In this document: positions 24,964-34,811 of the stretch, piece by piece | Layout of the letters: each line of letters opens with the position of its first letter | How positions within the stretch are numbered: the first letter of the stretch is position 1 | From: Hyphomicrobiales bacterium | Lineage (GTDB): Bacteria; Pseudomonadota; Alphaproteobacteria; Rhizobiales; Rhizobiaceae | Length of the DNA stretch: 53,659 nt | Direction of reading: 5' to 3' | NCBI GenBank assembly: GCA_017305835.1 | Contig: JAFKJY010000069.1 | Coordinates: 1-53,659, forward strand | The notes under the pieces: model-generated | Seen by the model: only the letters and a program-made list of their open reading frames with translations | Told to the model about the DNA's origin: nothing | The model's database searches: none | Position numbers and translations under genes: made by a program

Positions 24964-26349
24964 CTATCCGATCGCTGCCTGCCGCCCGGCGACGCGGCCG
25001 AAGATCAGCGCCATGCCGACGAAAGTGCCGGACATGTAACCGGCGCCGTGGAAGCCGCCGGTCGTCTCGCCGGCCGCATAGAGGCCGGGGATCGGGTCGC
25101 CGAACACGTCGCGCACGCGCATCCCCGTGTCCACCGTCAGGCCGCCGTTGAAATGCGTCGTGCCGGCCTTGCAGAGCGCGGCGTAGAACGGCCCGGCCGC
25201 GACCGGCCGCCGCTCGCCCGAGGTGCCGACGAGGTTGGTGCGGCCGAAATCCGGGTCGGCGCCCTTCGCCACCCCGTCATTGTAGCGCGCCACGCTGGCG
25301 AGCACGCCGGCCTCGTCGAAGCCGTGCGGCGCGAGCTTCGCGGCCAGTTCTCCCAGCGTCGGCGCCGCGATCTCCTCGAAGCCGGTGAGCACCTTGCCCA
25401 TCATCGTGTCGGCATAGGCGGTGCGCATGGCATGGTCGTAGACCTGCACGAAGGCGCCGTCCTTCTGTGCCAGCGCGGCCCAGCACGTGTCGATGTAGAG
25501 GTCGGATTCGCGGCAGAAGCGGTTGCCCGAAAGGTTGAGCGCGATGGCGCCGGCATAGAGCACCATGACGCCCTTGCCGGTGGCGGGGTCGGACGGCGAG
25601 GTCGGCGCCACGCCGGCGGTCATGTAGGAGATGCCGGCGCCCAGCGCCATGCCCATGACCAGCCCGTCGCCGCGCGAGCCCTGCCCGGTGAGCGGCAGCA
25701 TGCGGTCCGCCCCCGGCCTGCCGAAATTGCGGATCATCGCGTCGTTGCGGGTGAAGCCGCCGGTGGCGAGGATGACCCCGCGCCGCGCCGCGAACGTCAC
25801 ATCCGCGCCGTCCCGCTCGGCCAGGATGCCCGTTACCCGGCCGTCCTTCGTTGTCAGGCGCATCGCCTTGGTCGAGGTCAGGATGCGCACGCCGAGCCGG
25901 GCTGCCGCCTCCTCCAGCCGCGTGACGATCTCGGCGCCGCCGCCCATCTTCTCGCCGGAGAGTTCGTGCGCCCACGGCTTGCGCATGTGCGCGAACTGGA
26001 AGGTGCGGACGAAATGGACGCCGAGCTCGTCGAGCCGCCGCCACGTGGCCGGCGCTTCCTCGACATAGAGCCGCGACAGGTCCTCCTGGCAGTCGTCGTG
26101 GTGCGAGTGCAGCAGGTCCTCGAGGAACTCGGCCTTGCTGCCCGGCTGCAGCGCCGTCTCGCACAGCGCCACATAGGCGCCCGAGAGCCGCGTGCTGCCG
26201 CCCGTCTGCGGCTCCGATTCCAGCACGATGACGGAGGCGCCGGCGTCCGCCGCCTCGACGGCCGCCATCAGCCCGGCCGCGCCGGAGCCGACGACGATGA
26301 CGTCCGCTTCCAGCTCCGCCCTGTCCGACCGCGCGTTTCCTCGCGACAT
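24964..26349 (-). CDS. FAD-dependent oxidoreductase (fumarate reductase / ketosteroid dehydrogenase type)
   Basis: A 461-residue flavoprotein. The N-terminal FAD-binding motif is DVIVVGSGAAGLMAAVEAAD (about residues 16-35) followed by the GG-doublet region SEPQTGGSTRLSGAY. A second FAD contact is RRGVILATGGFTRNDAMI and the C-terminal flavin loop is PGLYAAGETTGGFHGAGYMS. This is the FAD_binding_2 fold shared by fumarate reductase flavoproteins, 3-ketosteroid 1-dehydrogenase and relatives. No haem or covalent-FMN domain is attached. A strong AGGAGGT precedes the ATG at 26349. Forms an operon with the SDR gene. Confidence 0.9.
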   Translation of the reverse strand: MSRGNARSDRAELEADVIVVGSGAAGLMAAVEAADAGASVIVLESEPQTGGSTRLSGAYVALCETALQPGSKAEFLEDLLHSHHDDCQEDLSRLYVEEAPATWRRLDELGVHFVRTFQFAHMRKPWAHELSGEKMGGGAEIVTRLEEAAARLGVRILTSTKAMRLTTKDGRVTGILAERDGADVTFAARRGVILATGGFTRNDAMIRNFGRPGADRMLPLTGQGSRGDGLVMGMALGAGISYMTAGVAPTSPSDPATGKGVMVLYAGAIALNLSGNRFCRESDLYIDTCWAALAQKDGAFVQVYDHAMRTAYADTMMGKVLTGFEEIAAPTLGELAAKLAPHGFDEAGVLASVARYNDGVAKGADPDFGRTNLVGTSGERRPVAAGPFYAALCKAGTTHFNGGLTVDTGMRVRDVFGDPIPGLYAAGETTGGFHGAGYMSGTFVGMALIFGRVAGRQAAIG

Positions 26350-26484
26350 GGTCCGCACCTCCTGCCGTCCGCGCAACGGCTTTGCCCGCCCCGCGCCCGC
26401 GGCGCGTCGTCCGAACGGATTAGCCGCGCCCGCGGAACATTCGCAGCCTTTCCCCGTTGTCGCTCGTCTGCAAGGGAGACGGCA

Positions 26485-26793
26485 ATGTCTGCATTCTCAC
26501 GTCTGCGTGGCGAACTGTCCGAGGACCTGGAGGACCAGGTCGAGCGGCTGCGCCACGAGGTGGCAGCCATGCGCAAGACGATCGCGGCGCAGGGCGCACG
26601 GGGCTATTCGGCCGGCCACGAGCAGGTATCGGAGCTCTATGACGAGATCTCCGAACGGCTCGCCGAACTGATGCCGCAGGTGCGCCGCCAAGCCCGCGTC
26701 GCCGGCCGCGCGGTGCGCGACAACCCGGCCCCGATCATCGTCGGGGCGGTCGTGGTCGGGCTGCTCGCCACGCTGTTGATGTCGCGCCGCTGA
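26485..26793 (+). CDS. DUF883-like membrane-anchored protein (ElaB/YqjD type)
   Basis: A 102-residue protein: an amphipathic, charged helical part (about residues 1-75, including LSEDLEDQVERLRHEVAAMR) followed by one C-terminal membrane segment NPAPIIVGAVVVGLLATLLM and the short tail SRR. This is the tail-anchored layout of the ElaB/YqjD/DUF883 group, which tethers inactive ribosomes to the membrane in E. coli stationary phase. The match is by architecture, so the role is inferred. ATG 26485 has AAGGGAGA 6 bases upstream. Divergent from the flavoprotein gene. Confidence 0.85.
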   Translation: MSAFSRLRGELSEDLEDQVERLRHEVAAMRKTIAAQGARGYSAGHEQVSELYDEISERLAELMPQVRRQARVAGRAVRDNPAPIIVGAVVVGLLATLLMSRR

Positions 26794-26909
26794 GCCGTCC
26801 GGAGCGATACCGGCGGCAACGCTTGATTGCGGAGCGGCGATTTTTCCGCTAGGCCGCGCGGCTGCGTCGCTGCCACGGTGCCGGGCGCGAGAGCGCGCCC
26901 GGAAACCTG

Positions 26910-28151
26910 ATGCCATCCTCCGCGACCGACAGTCCCGACATACGCTATGCGGCGTTCCGCCACGGGCCGTTCCTGCGCTACTGGCTGGCCCGCTTCATGG
27001 CCACCTTCGCCACCCAGATCGTCTCGGTGGCGGTCGGCTGGCAGATCTACGACATCACCCGCGACCCGTTCGACCTCGGCCTCGTCGGCATCGTCCAGTT
27101 CGCGCCGGCGCTGCTGCTGGTGCTGGTCACGGGCGCCGTCGCCGACCGCTTCGGCCGCCGGCTGATCATGTCCGTCTCGGCCGCGCTCGAGGCCCTGTGC
27201 GCCGCCGCGTTGCTGGTGCTGAGCTTCAGAGGGCTGGTGAGCCCGGTGCCGATCTTCGTCGTGCTCGCCTTCTTCGGCGTGGTGCGCGCTTTCTTCGGCC
27301 CCGCCTCCTCCTCGCTGGTGGCCAACCTCGTGCCGCCCGAGGACTTCGCCAACGCGATCGCCTGGAACTCCTCCGCCTGGCAGACGGCGACCATCGTCGG
27401 CCCCGTCGCCGGCGGCCTGCTCTACGGACTGTCGGCCGAGGCCTCCTATGGCACGGCCGCCGTGCTGATGCTGGTCGCGGCCGGCCTCGTCCTCACCATC
27501 CCCAAGCCGGCGCAGCACACCGAGACGGAGCAGCCGACCCTATCGTCGCTGTTCGACGGCTTCCGCTACATCTGGCGCGAGAAGATCGTGCTCGGCGCGA
27601 TCTCGCTCGACCTCTTCGCCGTGCTGCTCGGCGGCGCCACCGCGCTGCTGCCGGTCTATGCCCGCGACATCCTCGAGCTGGGGCCGTGGGGGCTGGGCCT
27701 GCTGCGCGCCGCGCCCGGCATCGGCGCCGTCTGCGTGGCGATGTGGCTGGCCGGCCACCCGATCCGCGACCATGCCGGCATCATCCTGTTTGCCTTCGTC
27801 GCACTGTTCGGCGTCTTCACCGCGGTCTTCGGGGTCTCGACGATCCCCTGGCTGTCGATTATCGCGCTCGCCCTGCTGGGCGCGGCCGACATGATCAGCG
27901 TCTATGTGCGCGAGACGCTGATCCAGCTCTGGACGCCCGACCGCCTGCGCGGCCGCGTCAACGCGGTCAACCAGGTCTTCGTCGGCGCCTCCAACGAGCT
28001 CGGCGAGTTCCGCGCCGGCACGATGGCGGCGCTGTTCGGGGCGGTGCCGGCGGTGCTGTTCGGCGGCGCCGGCTCGATCCTCGTCGCCGGGCTGTGGGCC
28101 TGGCTGTTCCCGCAGCTTCGCCGGGCGCGCCATCTCGACGGCCGCACCTGA
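26910..28151 (+). CDS. MFS transporter (EntS / MFS_3 type)
   Basis: A 413-residue, twelve-helix MFS protein. The N-terminal HGPFLRYWLARFMATFATQI and the loop motif AVADRFGRRLIMSVS match the EntS-like exporter group, as does the segment LVPPEDFANAIAWNSSAWQT. EntS-type proteins export siderophores in enteric bacteria; no siderophore gene is nearby, so the substrate is open. A second-half motif is TPDRLRGRVNAVNQVFVGAS. ATG 26910 lies 116 bases after the DUF883-like gene. Convergent with the TerB-like gene. Confidence 0.9.
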   Translation: MPSSATDSPDIRYAAFRHGPFLRYWLARFMATFATQIVSVAVGWQIYDITRDPFDLGLVGIVQFAPALLLVLVTGAVADRFGRRLIMSVSAALEALCAAALLVLSFRGLVSPVPIFVVLAFFGVVRAFFGPASSSLVANLVPPEDFANAIAWNSSAWQTATIVGPVAGGLLYGLSAEASYGTAAVLMLVAAGLVLTIPKPAQHTETEQPTLSSLFDGFRYIWREKIVLGAISLDLFAVLLGGATALLPVYARDILELGPWGLGLLRAAPGIGAVCVAMWLAGHPIRDHAGIILFAFVALFGVFTAVFGVSTIPWLSIIALALLGAADMISVYVRETLIQLWTPDRLRGRVNAVNQVFVGASNELGEFRAGTMAALFGAVPAVLFGGAGSILVAGLWAWLFPQLRRARHLDGRT

Positions 28152-28169
28152 CCGGCGGCTGCGCGGGCG

Positions 28170-28625
28170 TCAGTCGTGCGCGTCCTGCACCCTCAGGCGC
28201 AGCGCGATGCGGTCGTCGCGCTCGATGTGGAGAAGCTCGGCCACCCGCCACACGACGTTGTCCTCCAGCTCGTGCAGCTCGCCGTCGGCGAACACCAGCT
28301 CCCACATGATGGCGATCAGCTCGAGCTTGGCCTTGTGGTCGAGATGGCGGTTGATGACGCTGGTGAAGGCGTAGAGGTCGATCGCCTCGTCGTCTGCGCG
28401 CTCGCCGGCGGCCAGCACCCGGTCGAGCTCGGCGCCTTCCAGCCCGAACATCTCGGCCGCCAGCGGCCTGAGCTGCTCGACCTCGGCGCGCTCGCGCACG
28501 CCGTCGGCGTCCATGACGTGGAAAAGCAGGGCGATCGCGGCGACCCTCGGGTCGTCGGCCAGCGCGGCCGGGGCGACCTGGATGCCGGGGAGGTCCCTGA
28601 GAAGGGCGAGGATGCGGTCGAACAT
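28170..28625 (-). CDS. TerB family protein
   Basis: A 151-residue, all-helical soluble protein of the TerB/YfcB fold. Two related helix-loop repeats are visible: ALLFHVMDADGVRERAEVEQ and MWELVFADGELHELEDNVVW, each with the acidic ADG loop typical of TerB, which can bind metal ions. The name comes from tellurite resistance, but stand-alone members near haem genes have no tested role. It follows hemY by 78 bases on the same strand and may be the tail of the haem operon. The short gap to the convergent MFS gene is 18 bases. Confidence 0.9.
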   Translation of the reverse strand: MFDRILALLRDLPGIQVAPAALADDPRVAAIALLFHVMDADGVRERAEVEQLRPLAAEMFGLEGAELDRVLAAGERADDEAIDLYAFTSVINRHLDHKAKLELIAIMWELVFADGELHELEDNVVWRVAELLHIERDDRIALRLRVQDAHD

Positions 28626-28703
28626 GGCGGCGTCGTGCGTTGCTGGTCCGGCCGGCGCAACGCGCGCCTCAGCCTGTCGGGGAGAAGATAGGGCAACCGC
28701 CGG

Positions 28704-30404
28704 TCAATACAACCGCGCGCGGCTGGCGCCCGGCCCGCTCTCGTCATCGTGATCCACCCCGGGATCGTCGGGCGGGCCGGCGAACAGCACGGCCGGCGCG
28801 GGCTCCGCCGTCGGGTGCTCGGCCGCGCGCTGGCGCGGCGCGGGCTTGCGCAAGGGCGGCTTCGCCGCGGCATCCGGCTCGGCCGCCTTCGGCGCCGGGG
28901 CGGGCTGCACGGCCTCGGTGGCGACGACGGGAGCGGCCGGCGCGACCACCGGAGGCGCCTTCGCGGCGTCCGCTGCCGGTGCTGCCGGGGCAACGACCGG
29001 CGCCGGCTGCGGCTTCAGCGCCTCGATCTCCAGCACCGATTCCAGCGAGCCGTCCGGCTCTGGCTCGGCCTTGTGCGGCAGCGCGACGCGCCGCTCCGGC
29101 TCGATCGCCTGCGCCACCTGCTCGACCGGCACCCGCCACTCGAAGGCGTCGATGCGGCCAGTCACCGGCGAGAACGGCGCCCAGCGGTCGGAGACGTAGC
29201 CGTCTGCCACCCAGGCGGCGTCGCGTGGGGCGCGCACGGCGCGCGCCAGCCATTCGCGCACGCGGCCGGCATCGCCGCCGTCGGCCTCGTCGATGTCGGC
29301 CATCAGCAGGAAGGCGCGCTCGCGCGGCTCCTGCCGCAGCAGCGCCTCGCCGGCGGTGCGGGCCTGCCTGATCTCGCCGGCCTCCAGCGCGGCGCGGGCC
29401 ACCGCATAGGTCGCCTCGGGATTGTTCGGCTTCAGGCTCTGCAGCTTCAGCGCCCGGTCCAGCCGGTCATGCGTGGAATCGCCCGGCCGGGCGCGGACGT
29501 AGAGGTCGGCCACCTGCGGATGCGGCGCCTTCTTCCAGATCGCCTCCAGCAGCTTCACGCCCTTGCGCACGTCGTCCTGCCTGAACGCCGCACGCGCGGC
29601 CATGACGGCCGCCGGCACGAAGTCCGGCGCCAGCCGCACCGCCTCGTTGGCCGCGTTGCGGGCCGCCAGCGGCTCGGCGTCGAGCTGCGCCGTCGCCTTG
29701 GCCGTCAGCAGCACGGCGCGGCGGCGGTTGAGCGTCGCCTTGTCGATCTGGCGCGAGATGCGCTGCGCGTCGGTGAGCCGCAGCGCGCCGTCCCAGTCGC
29801 CCCGCTCGACGAGCTCCTCCAGCGTCGATTCGGCCGCCCAGCCGAGCTGGGGCGCGGCCTGCGCCGCCTGCGCGGCGTAGTGGCGGGCGGCCTTGCGCTC
29901 GCCCAGCCGCTCCGCCTCCAGGTAGAGCCCGCGCAGGCCGAGCAGCCGCATCTCGGGGTCTTCGAGCATCGCCTCGAACGTCCGGCGCGCGGCCTCGTGG
30001 TCGCCTTCGAGCAGCGCCGTCTGCGCTTCGAGCAGGTGGATCAGCGGCTCCTGGTCTGCGCTGATCAGCTTCGTCGCCTCGCGCCCCTTGCGGCGCGCCA
30101 GTGCCGCGTCGCCGGCGCCCGCCGCGATCATGCCGGTCGACAGCGCCTGGTAGCCGCGGTCGCGCCGCCGCACGCGGAAATAACGGGAGATCGTGTAGGG
30201 GCTGGTCCAGACCGCCTTGAGCAGCCACCAGACGATCATCACCGCCGCGACGATGGCCGCGACGACGACGGCCGCGACCATCAGCGAGACCTCGTACTGG
30301 TAGCCGTCGAAGGTGACGACCATCTCGCCCGGCCGGTCGGCGAGCCAGGCGAAGCCGAGGCCGACCAGGAAGACGAGGGCGAGGTAGAACAACACGCGCA
30401 GCAT
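28704..30404 (-). CDS. hemY: HemY-type haem biosynthesis membrane protein
   Basis: A 566-residue protein of the proteobacterial HemY (TPR) type. Two N-terminal helices (about 3-20 and 42-66) are followed by the HemY_N signature WWLLKAVWTSPYTISRYFR and a long TPR-like helical region. The C-terminal 150 residues are P/A-rich and disordered, which makes this protein longer than the 400-residue E. coli one. This HemY is not protoporphyrinogen oxidase, despite the shared name; it is thought to organise late haem synthesis at the membrane. It lies 9 bases after the mitofilin-like gene, in the hemC-hemD block. Confidence 0.93.
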   Translation of the reverse strand: MLRVLFYLALVFLVGLGFAWLADRPGEMVVTFDGYQYEVSLMVAAVVVAAIVAAVMIVWWLLKAVWTSPYTISRYFRVRRRDRGYQALSTGMIAAGAGDAALARRKGREATKLISADQEPLIHLLEAQTALLEGDHEAARRTFEAMLEDPEMRLLGLRGLYLEAERLGERKAARHYAAQAAQAAPQLGWAAESTLEELVERGDWDGALRLTDAQRISRQIDKATLNRRRAVLLTAKATAQLDAEPLAARNAANEAVRLAPDFVPAAVMAARAAFRQDDVRKGVKLLEAIWKKAPHPQVADLYVRARPGDSTHDRLDRALKLQSLKPNNPEATYAVARAALEAGEIRQARTAGEALLRQEPRERAFLLMADIDEADGGDAGRVREWLARAVRAPRDAAWVADGYVSDRWAPFSPVTGRIDAFEWRVPVEQVAQAIEPERRVALPHKAEPEPDGSLESVLEIEALKPQPAPVVAPAAPAADAAKAPPVVAPAAPVVATEAVQPAPAPKAAEPDAAAKPPLRKPAPRQRAAEHPTAEPAPAVLFAGPPDDPGVDHDDESGPGASRARLY

Positions 30405-30413
30405 CGGCTTCCC

Positions 30414-31856
30414 CTACGCCCTCAGCGCCGCGGCGAGCGCCTTGTCGACGGCCTGGTCGGCGGCAAGCCGCGTCCGCACCTTGCCCATGAACGCCGCGCC
30501 GGCCGCCTTCGCGTCGGCCGGCAGCGTCTCGTATTCGGCGAGCGCCTTGGCATAGTCGCCGGCAGCCACCGCCGCCTCGATGCGCGCGACGGTCGCCGGC
30601 ACGCCGGTGCCTTCGATCTCGCCCACCGGGCGCACCTTGATCAGCGACTGCGCGCTCTGCCACAGCCGGTCGAGGAAGCCGGCGTTCGGGTCGACCGTGC
30701 GGCCGGCCTGCACCATCGCATCCGCCGCCGCGTTCATGCCGCGCCCGATCTCGGCGCGCGTCGGCGCGCCGCCCGCAGCCAGCTCGCGCAGCGCCGCGAT
30801 CTCCGGCGCGTCGGGCGCGAGGCTGGCATAGGTGTCGAGCTCGGTGGTGAACGGCGTGCCGCGCTCGACCGCCGCCTTGAGCGAGGAGGCCGCGATCGCC
30901 AGCGCGATCGCCGGGGTCTTGTCCTGTTCGGCCACTTTCGCCGACAGCGCCTCGACCGATTTCGCGACCTCGTCGGCGTGTGCGCCGGCCTGCCGCGCAG
31001 CTTCGGTTGCGGCCGCTGCGGCGTCCGAAGCCGATTTCAGGCCGGCGTCGAGCCGCGCGATCTCGCCTTTCAGCGCGTCGACCGCAGCGCCCCCGTCGGC
31101 CGGCAGCGCCGCCACCTTGCCTTCCAGCGTGGCGAGGCCGGTGCGCAGCTCCTCCAGCGCCGCAGCGTCGGCGGCCGGCGCGTTGGCCGCCGCCTCGCCG
31201 AGCTTGCCGAGCTGCCCGCGCAGGTCCTCGATGCTGGTCGCCAGCCCCTCGACGCGCGCGTTCACGTCGGTGAGCGCGGCAGAATCGCCGCCTTCGGCCG
31301 GCAGCGGGACCGGATTCGCCCGCAGCGCAGCGATATTGTCGCGCAGCGCCGAGATCTCGCCCTTGAGCGTGGTGATCTCGTCGGACGCCGGCGCTGCTGC
31401 CCCGTTCGAGGGCGGCAGCCAGCCGGCATACCAGGCGCCGCCGCCAGCCGCCGCGAGCGCGATCACCGCGCCGGCGAGCCCGGCCGCGAGCGCGCCGCCC
31501 GTGCCGCCGCGCGGTGGCGGAGGCGGAGCGTCCTTGCGGGGCGGCGGGGGCGGTGGCGGAGGCGTCGGCTTCGACGAAGCCTCGCGGCCGAACTGGCCGG
31601 CGGAAGTCTTCCCGGCATCCGGCCGGTCGGCCGCCGGCGAAGGTCCTGCCGGCCTGTCGGCCTGCGGCTTCGCCGCGTCCTGCGCCTTGTTGGCCGATGC
31701 GTCCTTCATGTCCGCCGAGGACGGCATCGCAGCGCTCTCGGCGGGCTTCGCGGCCTCTGATTCGGGGGGGATGCGCGAGACGTCACCGGCGCCGAGCTCG
31801 ATGGTCACCGGCTCGGTGATCGACTTGGAATGGCGGATCTTCGGCGACTTGACCAT
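30414..31856 (-). CDS. Mitofilin-like membrane protein (COG4223)
   Basis: A 480-residue protein of the alphaproteobacterial mitofilin/Mic60-like family found between hemD and hemY. A disordered N-terminus of about 120 residues includes two proline tracts (PPPPPPPP and PPPPP); one membrane helix follows at about 122-146; a long coiled-coil region and a conserved C-terminal helical domain come after. Bacterial relatives shape inner-membrane invaginations, the ancestor function of mitochondrial cristae proteins. I chose ATG 31856 with GGAG upstream; an in-frame ATG at 31916 is possible. It is cotranscribed with hemY. Confidence 0.9.
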   Translation of the reverse strand: MVKSPKIRHSKSITEPVTIELGAGDVSRIPPESEAAKPAESAAMPSSADMKDASANKAQDAAKPQADRPAGPSPAADRPDAGKTSAGQFGREASSKPTPPPPPPPPRKDAPPPPPRGGTGGALAAGLAGAVIALAAAGGGAWYAGWLPPSNGAAAPASDEITTLKGEISALRDNIAALRANPVPLPAEGGDSAALTDVNARVEGLATSIEDLRGQLGKLGEAAANAPAADAAALEELRTGLATLEGKVAALPADGGAAVDALKGEIARLDAGLKSASDAAAAATEAARQAGAHADEVAKSVEALSAKVAEQDKTPAIALAIAASSLKAAVERGTPFTTELDTYASLAPDAPEIAALRELAAGGAPTRAEIGRGMNAAADAMVQAGRTVDPNAGFLDRLWQSAQSLIKVRPVGEIEGTGVPATVARIEAAVAAGDYAKALAEYETLPADAKAAGAAFMGKVRTRLAADQAVDKALAAALRA

Positions 31857-31960
31857 CGGGACGGGCTCCGCTTGTCCGGCAGCATCTGCCCGGCCGAAGG
31901 GCCGGACGAGGTTCACCTAGCATATCAGGGCGGCGAAAAAAGGGGGCGCGGCCTGATGGC

Positions 31961-32680
31961 TCACTCCGCCGCGCCGAGCAGCCCCAGCAGCGCAGCCTCG
32001 TCCGGGGTCCGCGCGATCTCCGCCCGCGCCTGGCCCGAGGGCGGCAGCGCAGCGGCCGCGCGCGCCGAGATGCACAGCAGCCGCGCCTCGCTCAGCAACC
32101 GCCCCGCCCCTGGCAGCGCCAGCAGCCGCGCGAACAGGACCGCGGCGTTGGCGGAGTAGATCAGCGCGGCGTCCACCGGCCGGCCGGCGAAGGCGGCCGC
32201 CGCCGTGTCCGCCGTCCATTCGATCGGCAGCGTGTCGTAGGTCTCGACCGGCGTCGCCGCGAAACCCGCCTTGCGCAGCCGCTCGGCCAGCGAGCCGGTG
32301 CGCACACGCCCGCACAGATAGGCGATCCGCGATCCCGCCGGCAGCGCGCGGTGGATAAGAGCGGAGAGCGCGGACGTCTCGCCATCCGCGCTTTCCACCC
32401 GGGCAAAACCCATCTCCCGCGCGATGTTCGCGGTCCGGCTGCCGACCGCGAACAGCGGCAGGCGCGACAGCCCGGCGAGCAGCCCGGCCGGCGCATGCCG
32501 CAGCGCCGCGCCGCTGGTGGCGGCGACCGCGTCGAAATCGGCGGGGTCCGGCGGGTCGAGGATGTCCATCGGCCGCGTCTCGGTCAGCGGCATCACCACC
32601 GGCTCGAAGCCGAGCGCGGCGAGCTTGCGCGCCGTCTCCGCGGCGCCCGGCTGCGGTCGCGTGACGAGGACGCGCCTCAC
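31961..32680 (-). CDS. hemD: Uroporphyrinogen-III synthase
   Basis: A 239-residue enzyme that closes and inverts the linear tetrapyrrole made by HemC to give uroporphyrinogen III. The sequence is divergent, as in all HemD proteins, but has the N-terminal [20 protein letters not shown], the central [15 protein letters not shown] and the [13 protein letters not shown] segment. It begins with GTG at 32680, and the GTGA overlaps the hemC stop by 4 bases, indicating translational coupling. The mitofilin-like gene follows 104 bases downstream. Confidence 0.94.
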   Translation of the reverse strand: MRRVLVTRPQPGAAETARKLAALGFEPVVMPLTETRPMDILDPPDPADFDAVAATSGAALRHAPAGLLAGLSRLPLFAVGSRTANIAREMGFARVESADGETSALSALIHRALPAGSRIAYLCGRVRTGSLAERLRKAGFAATPVETYDTLPIEWTADTAAAAFAGRPVDAALIYSANAAVLFARLLALPGAGRLLSEARLLCISARAAAALPPSGQARAEIARTPDEAALLGLLGAAE

Positions 32681-33618
32681 GCCCAGTCCTTGAAGAAGGC
32701 CGATCCGGCCTTTGCCCGTATGTCGGCCCCGGCGCGCGCGCCGATCTCCGCGGCGTCGGCCGCGCGGCCCTCGGCCGCGATCTCGTGGACCCCCGCGCCG
32801 TCGGGCGAGAGTATCATGCCGGAGAAGGAGAGCCTGTCCCCGTCGACCAGCGCATGTCCCGCTATCGGCGTGCGGCAGGAGCCGTCGAGCGCGGCGAGGA
32901 AGGCACGCTCGCAGGCGAGCGCGTGGCCCGTCGGCACGTGCATCAGCGGCGCGAGCATGCTCGCCACCCGGCGTTCGTCGCTCCGCGCCTCGATACAGAT
33001 CGCGCCCTGTCCCGGCGCCGGCGGGAAACGGTCGAGCGGCAGGATCTCGGTTGCCACCTCGGTCATCGCCAGCCGCCTGAGCCCGGCGAGCGCCAGCAGC
33101 GTGCCGTCCGCCTGGCCTTCGGAGAGCTTGCGCAGCCGCGTCTGCACGTTGCCGCGGAAGATGCCGACCCTGAGGTCCGGGCGCAGCCGCCGCACCAGCG
33201 CCTGCCGCCGCAGCGACGAGGTGCCGACCAGCGCGCCGTCGGGAAGCTCCTCCAGCCGCGGCGCAGCACGGCCGATGAAGACGTCGCGGACGTCCTCGCG
33301 CTCGAGGAAGGCAGCTATCTCCAGCCCGTCCGGCAGCCGCGTCGGCATGTCCTTGGACGAGTGCACGGCGATGTCGATGCGGTCCTTGAGCAGCGCCTCC
33401 TCGATCTCCTTGGTGAACAGGCCTTTGCCGCCGGCCTCGGCCAGCGGCCGGTCCTGGATGCGGTCGCCGGAGGTGGTGATGACCACGACCGGAAAGGCCT
33501 CCTCGGGCAGGCCGTGCGCGGCCATCAGCCGGGCGCGCGTTTCGGCGGCCTGCGCCAGCGCCAGCGCGCTGCCGCGCGTGCCGATCCTCAGCCCCTCTGC
33601 CCGACCTTCTGTTTGCAT
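32677..33618 (-). CDS. hemC: Hydroxymethylbilane synthase (porphobilinogen deaminase)
   Basis: A 313-residue enzyme that polymerises four porphobilinogens into hydroxymethylbilane. Landmarks are [42 protein letters not shown] and the dipyrromethane-cofactor cysteine at residue 248 in [13 protein letters not shown]. Length is normal. The ATG at 33618 starts the conserved protein; a longer frame lacks family similarity. It is first in the block hemC-hemD-mitofilin-hemY and divergent from tsaD with 89 bases between them, which must carry both promoters. Confidence 0.97.
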   Translation of the reverse strand: MQTEGRAEGLRIGTRGSALALAQAAETRARLMAAHGLPEEAFPVVVITTSGDRIQDRPLAEAGGKGLFTKEIEEALLKDRIDIAVHSSKDMPTRLPDGLEIAAFLEREDVRDVFIGRAAPRLEELPDGALVGTSSLRRQALVRRLRPDLRVGIFRGNVQTRLRKLSEGQADGTLLALAGLRRLAMTEVATEILPLDRFPPAPGQGAICIEARSDERRVASMLAPLMHVPTGHALACERAFLAALDGSCRTPIAGHALVDGDRLSFSGMILSPDGAGVHEIAAEGRAADAAEIGARAGADIRAKAGSAFFKDWA

Positions 33619-33707
33619 GACGCGCCGTCCGTGATAACCGCAAGCCGGCCCGCGCCGACGGGCACTACCTATCGGGGTTTGCGCGCCCCGGCAACGAGCG
33701 AGCGGCA

Positions 33708-34811
33708 ATGGACAAGCGGCGGGGCCTTCTGGCCCTCGGCATCGAGACGAGCTGCGACGAGACGGCCGCCGCCGTGGTCGAGATGCTGCCTTCCGGCGAG
33801 GGCCGCATCCTCTCCAGCGTCGTGCTGTCGCAGGTCGCCGAGCATGCCGCCTTCGGCGGCGTGGTGCCGGAGATCGCCGCGCGCGCCCATGTGGAGGCGC
33901 TGGACGGCATCATAGCTGCCGCGCTCGCCGATGCCGGCACGCCGCTTGCCGCCGTCGACCTCATCGCCGCCACCGCCGGCCCCGGCCTGATCGGCGGCCT
34001 GATCGTCGGCCTGATGACCGGCAAGGCGATCGCCGCCGCGACCGGAAAGCCGCTGGTGCCGGTCAACCATCTCGAAGGCCACGCGCTGACGGCCCGCCTC
34101 ACCGACGGGCTCGACTTCCCCTATCTGCTGCTGCTCGTCTCGGGCGGCCACACCCAGATCGTGCTGGTCGAGGGCGTCGGCCGCTACACGCGCTGGGGCA
34201 CGACCATCGACGATGCGCTGGGCGAGGCCTTCGACAAGACCGCCAAGCTCATCGGCCTGCCCTATCCGGGCGGTCCCAACGTCGAGAAGGCCGCGGCGCG
34301 CGGCGATGCCCGCCGCTTCGACCTGCCGCGCCCGTTGAAAGGCGAGAAGCGGCCGGATTTCTCCTTCTCCGGCCTGAAGACCGCCGTGCGGCAGGCCGCC
34401 ACGGCCGTCGCGCCGCTTTCGGCCGGCGACGTCGACGACATCGCCGCCTCCTTCCAGCGCGCCATCGTCGAGACGCTGCGGGACCGCGTGGCGATCAGCC
34501 TTGAGCGGTTCCACGCCGCCTTCCCCGGCCTTGCCGCGCCGGCGCTGGTGGTTGCCGGCGGGGTGGCCGCCAACAAGGCGATCCGCGCCGCGCTCGAGGG
34601 TCTGTGCCGCGACAACGGCTTCCGCCTCGTGGCGCCGCCGCTGGAGCTGTGCACCGACAATGGCGCGATGATCGCCTGGGCCGGGCTGGAGCGCCTGCGC
34701 GCCGGGCTGGTCGCGGACGACGCAGCCGGCTTCACGCCGCGCTCGCGCTGGCCGCTCGACGAGCAGGCGACGCCGCTGATCGGCGCCGGCAGGCGGGGGG
34801 CGAAGGCATGA
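33708..34811 (+). CDS. tsaD: tRNA N6-threonylcarbamoyladenosine transferase TsaD
   Basis: A 367-residue enzyme needed, with TsaB and TsaE, for the t6A37 modification of ANN-decoding tRNAs. It has the N-terminal [15 protein letters not shown], the metal-binding HLEGH at residues 121-125, [14 protein letters not shown] and the C-terminal [13 protein letters not shown]. Length is slightly above the E. coli protein. The stop overlaps the start of gpsA as ATGA. Divergent from hemC, the arrangement common in Hyphomicrobiales. Confidence 0.97.
   Translation: MDKRRGLLALGIETSCDETAAAVVEMLPSGEGRILSSVVLSQVAEHAAFGGVVPEIAARAHVEALDGIIAAALADAGTPLAAVDLIAATAGPGLIGGLIVGLMTGKAIAAATGKPLVPVNHLEGHALTARLTDGLDFPYLLLLVSGGHTQIVLVEGVGRYTRWGTTIDDALGEAFDKTAKLIGLPYPGGPNVEKAAARGDARRFDLPRPLKGEKRPDFSFSGLKTAVRQAATAVAPLSAGDVDDIAASFQRAIVETLRDRVAISLERFHAAFPGLAAPALVVAGGVAANKAIRAALEGLCRDNGFRLVAPPLELCTDNGAMIAWAGLERLRAGLVADDAAGFTPRSRWPLDEQATPLIGAGRRGAKA

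Noticed and set aside
28749..31760. 1003-codon plus-strand frame opposite hemY and the mitofilin-like gene
   Set aside because: No domain, spans a true gene boundary, and shows shadow composition.
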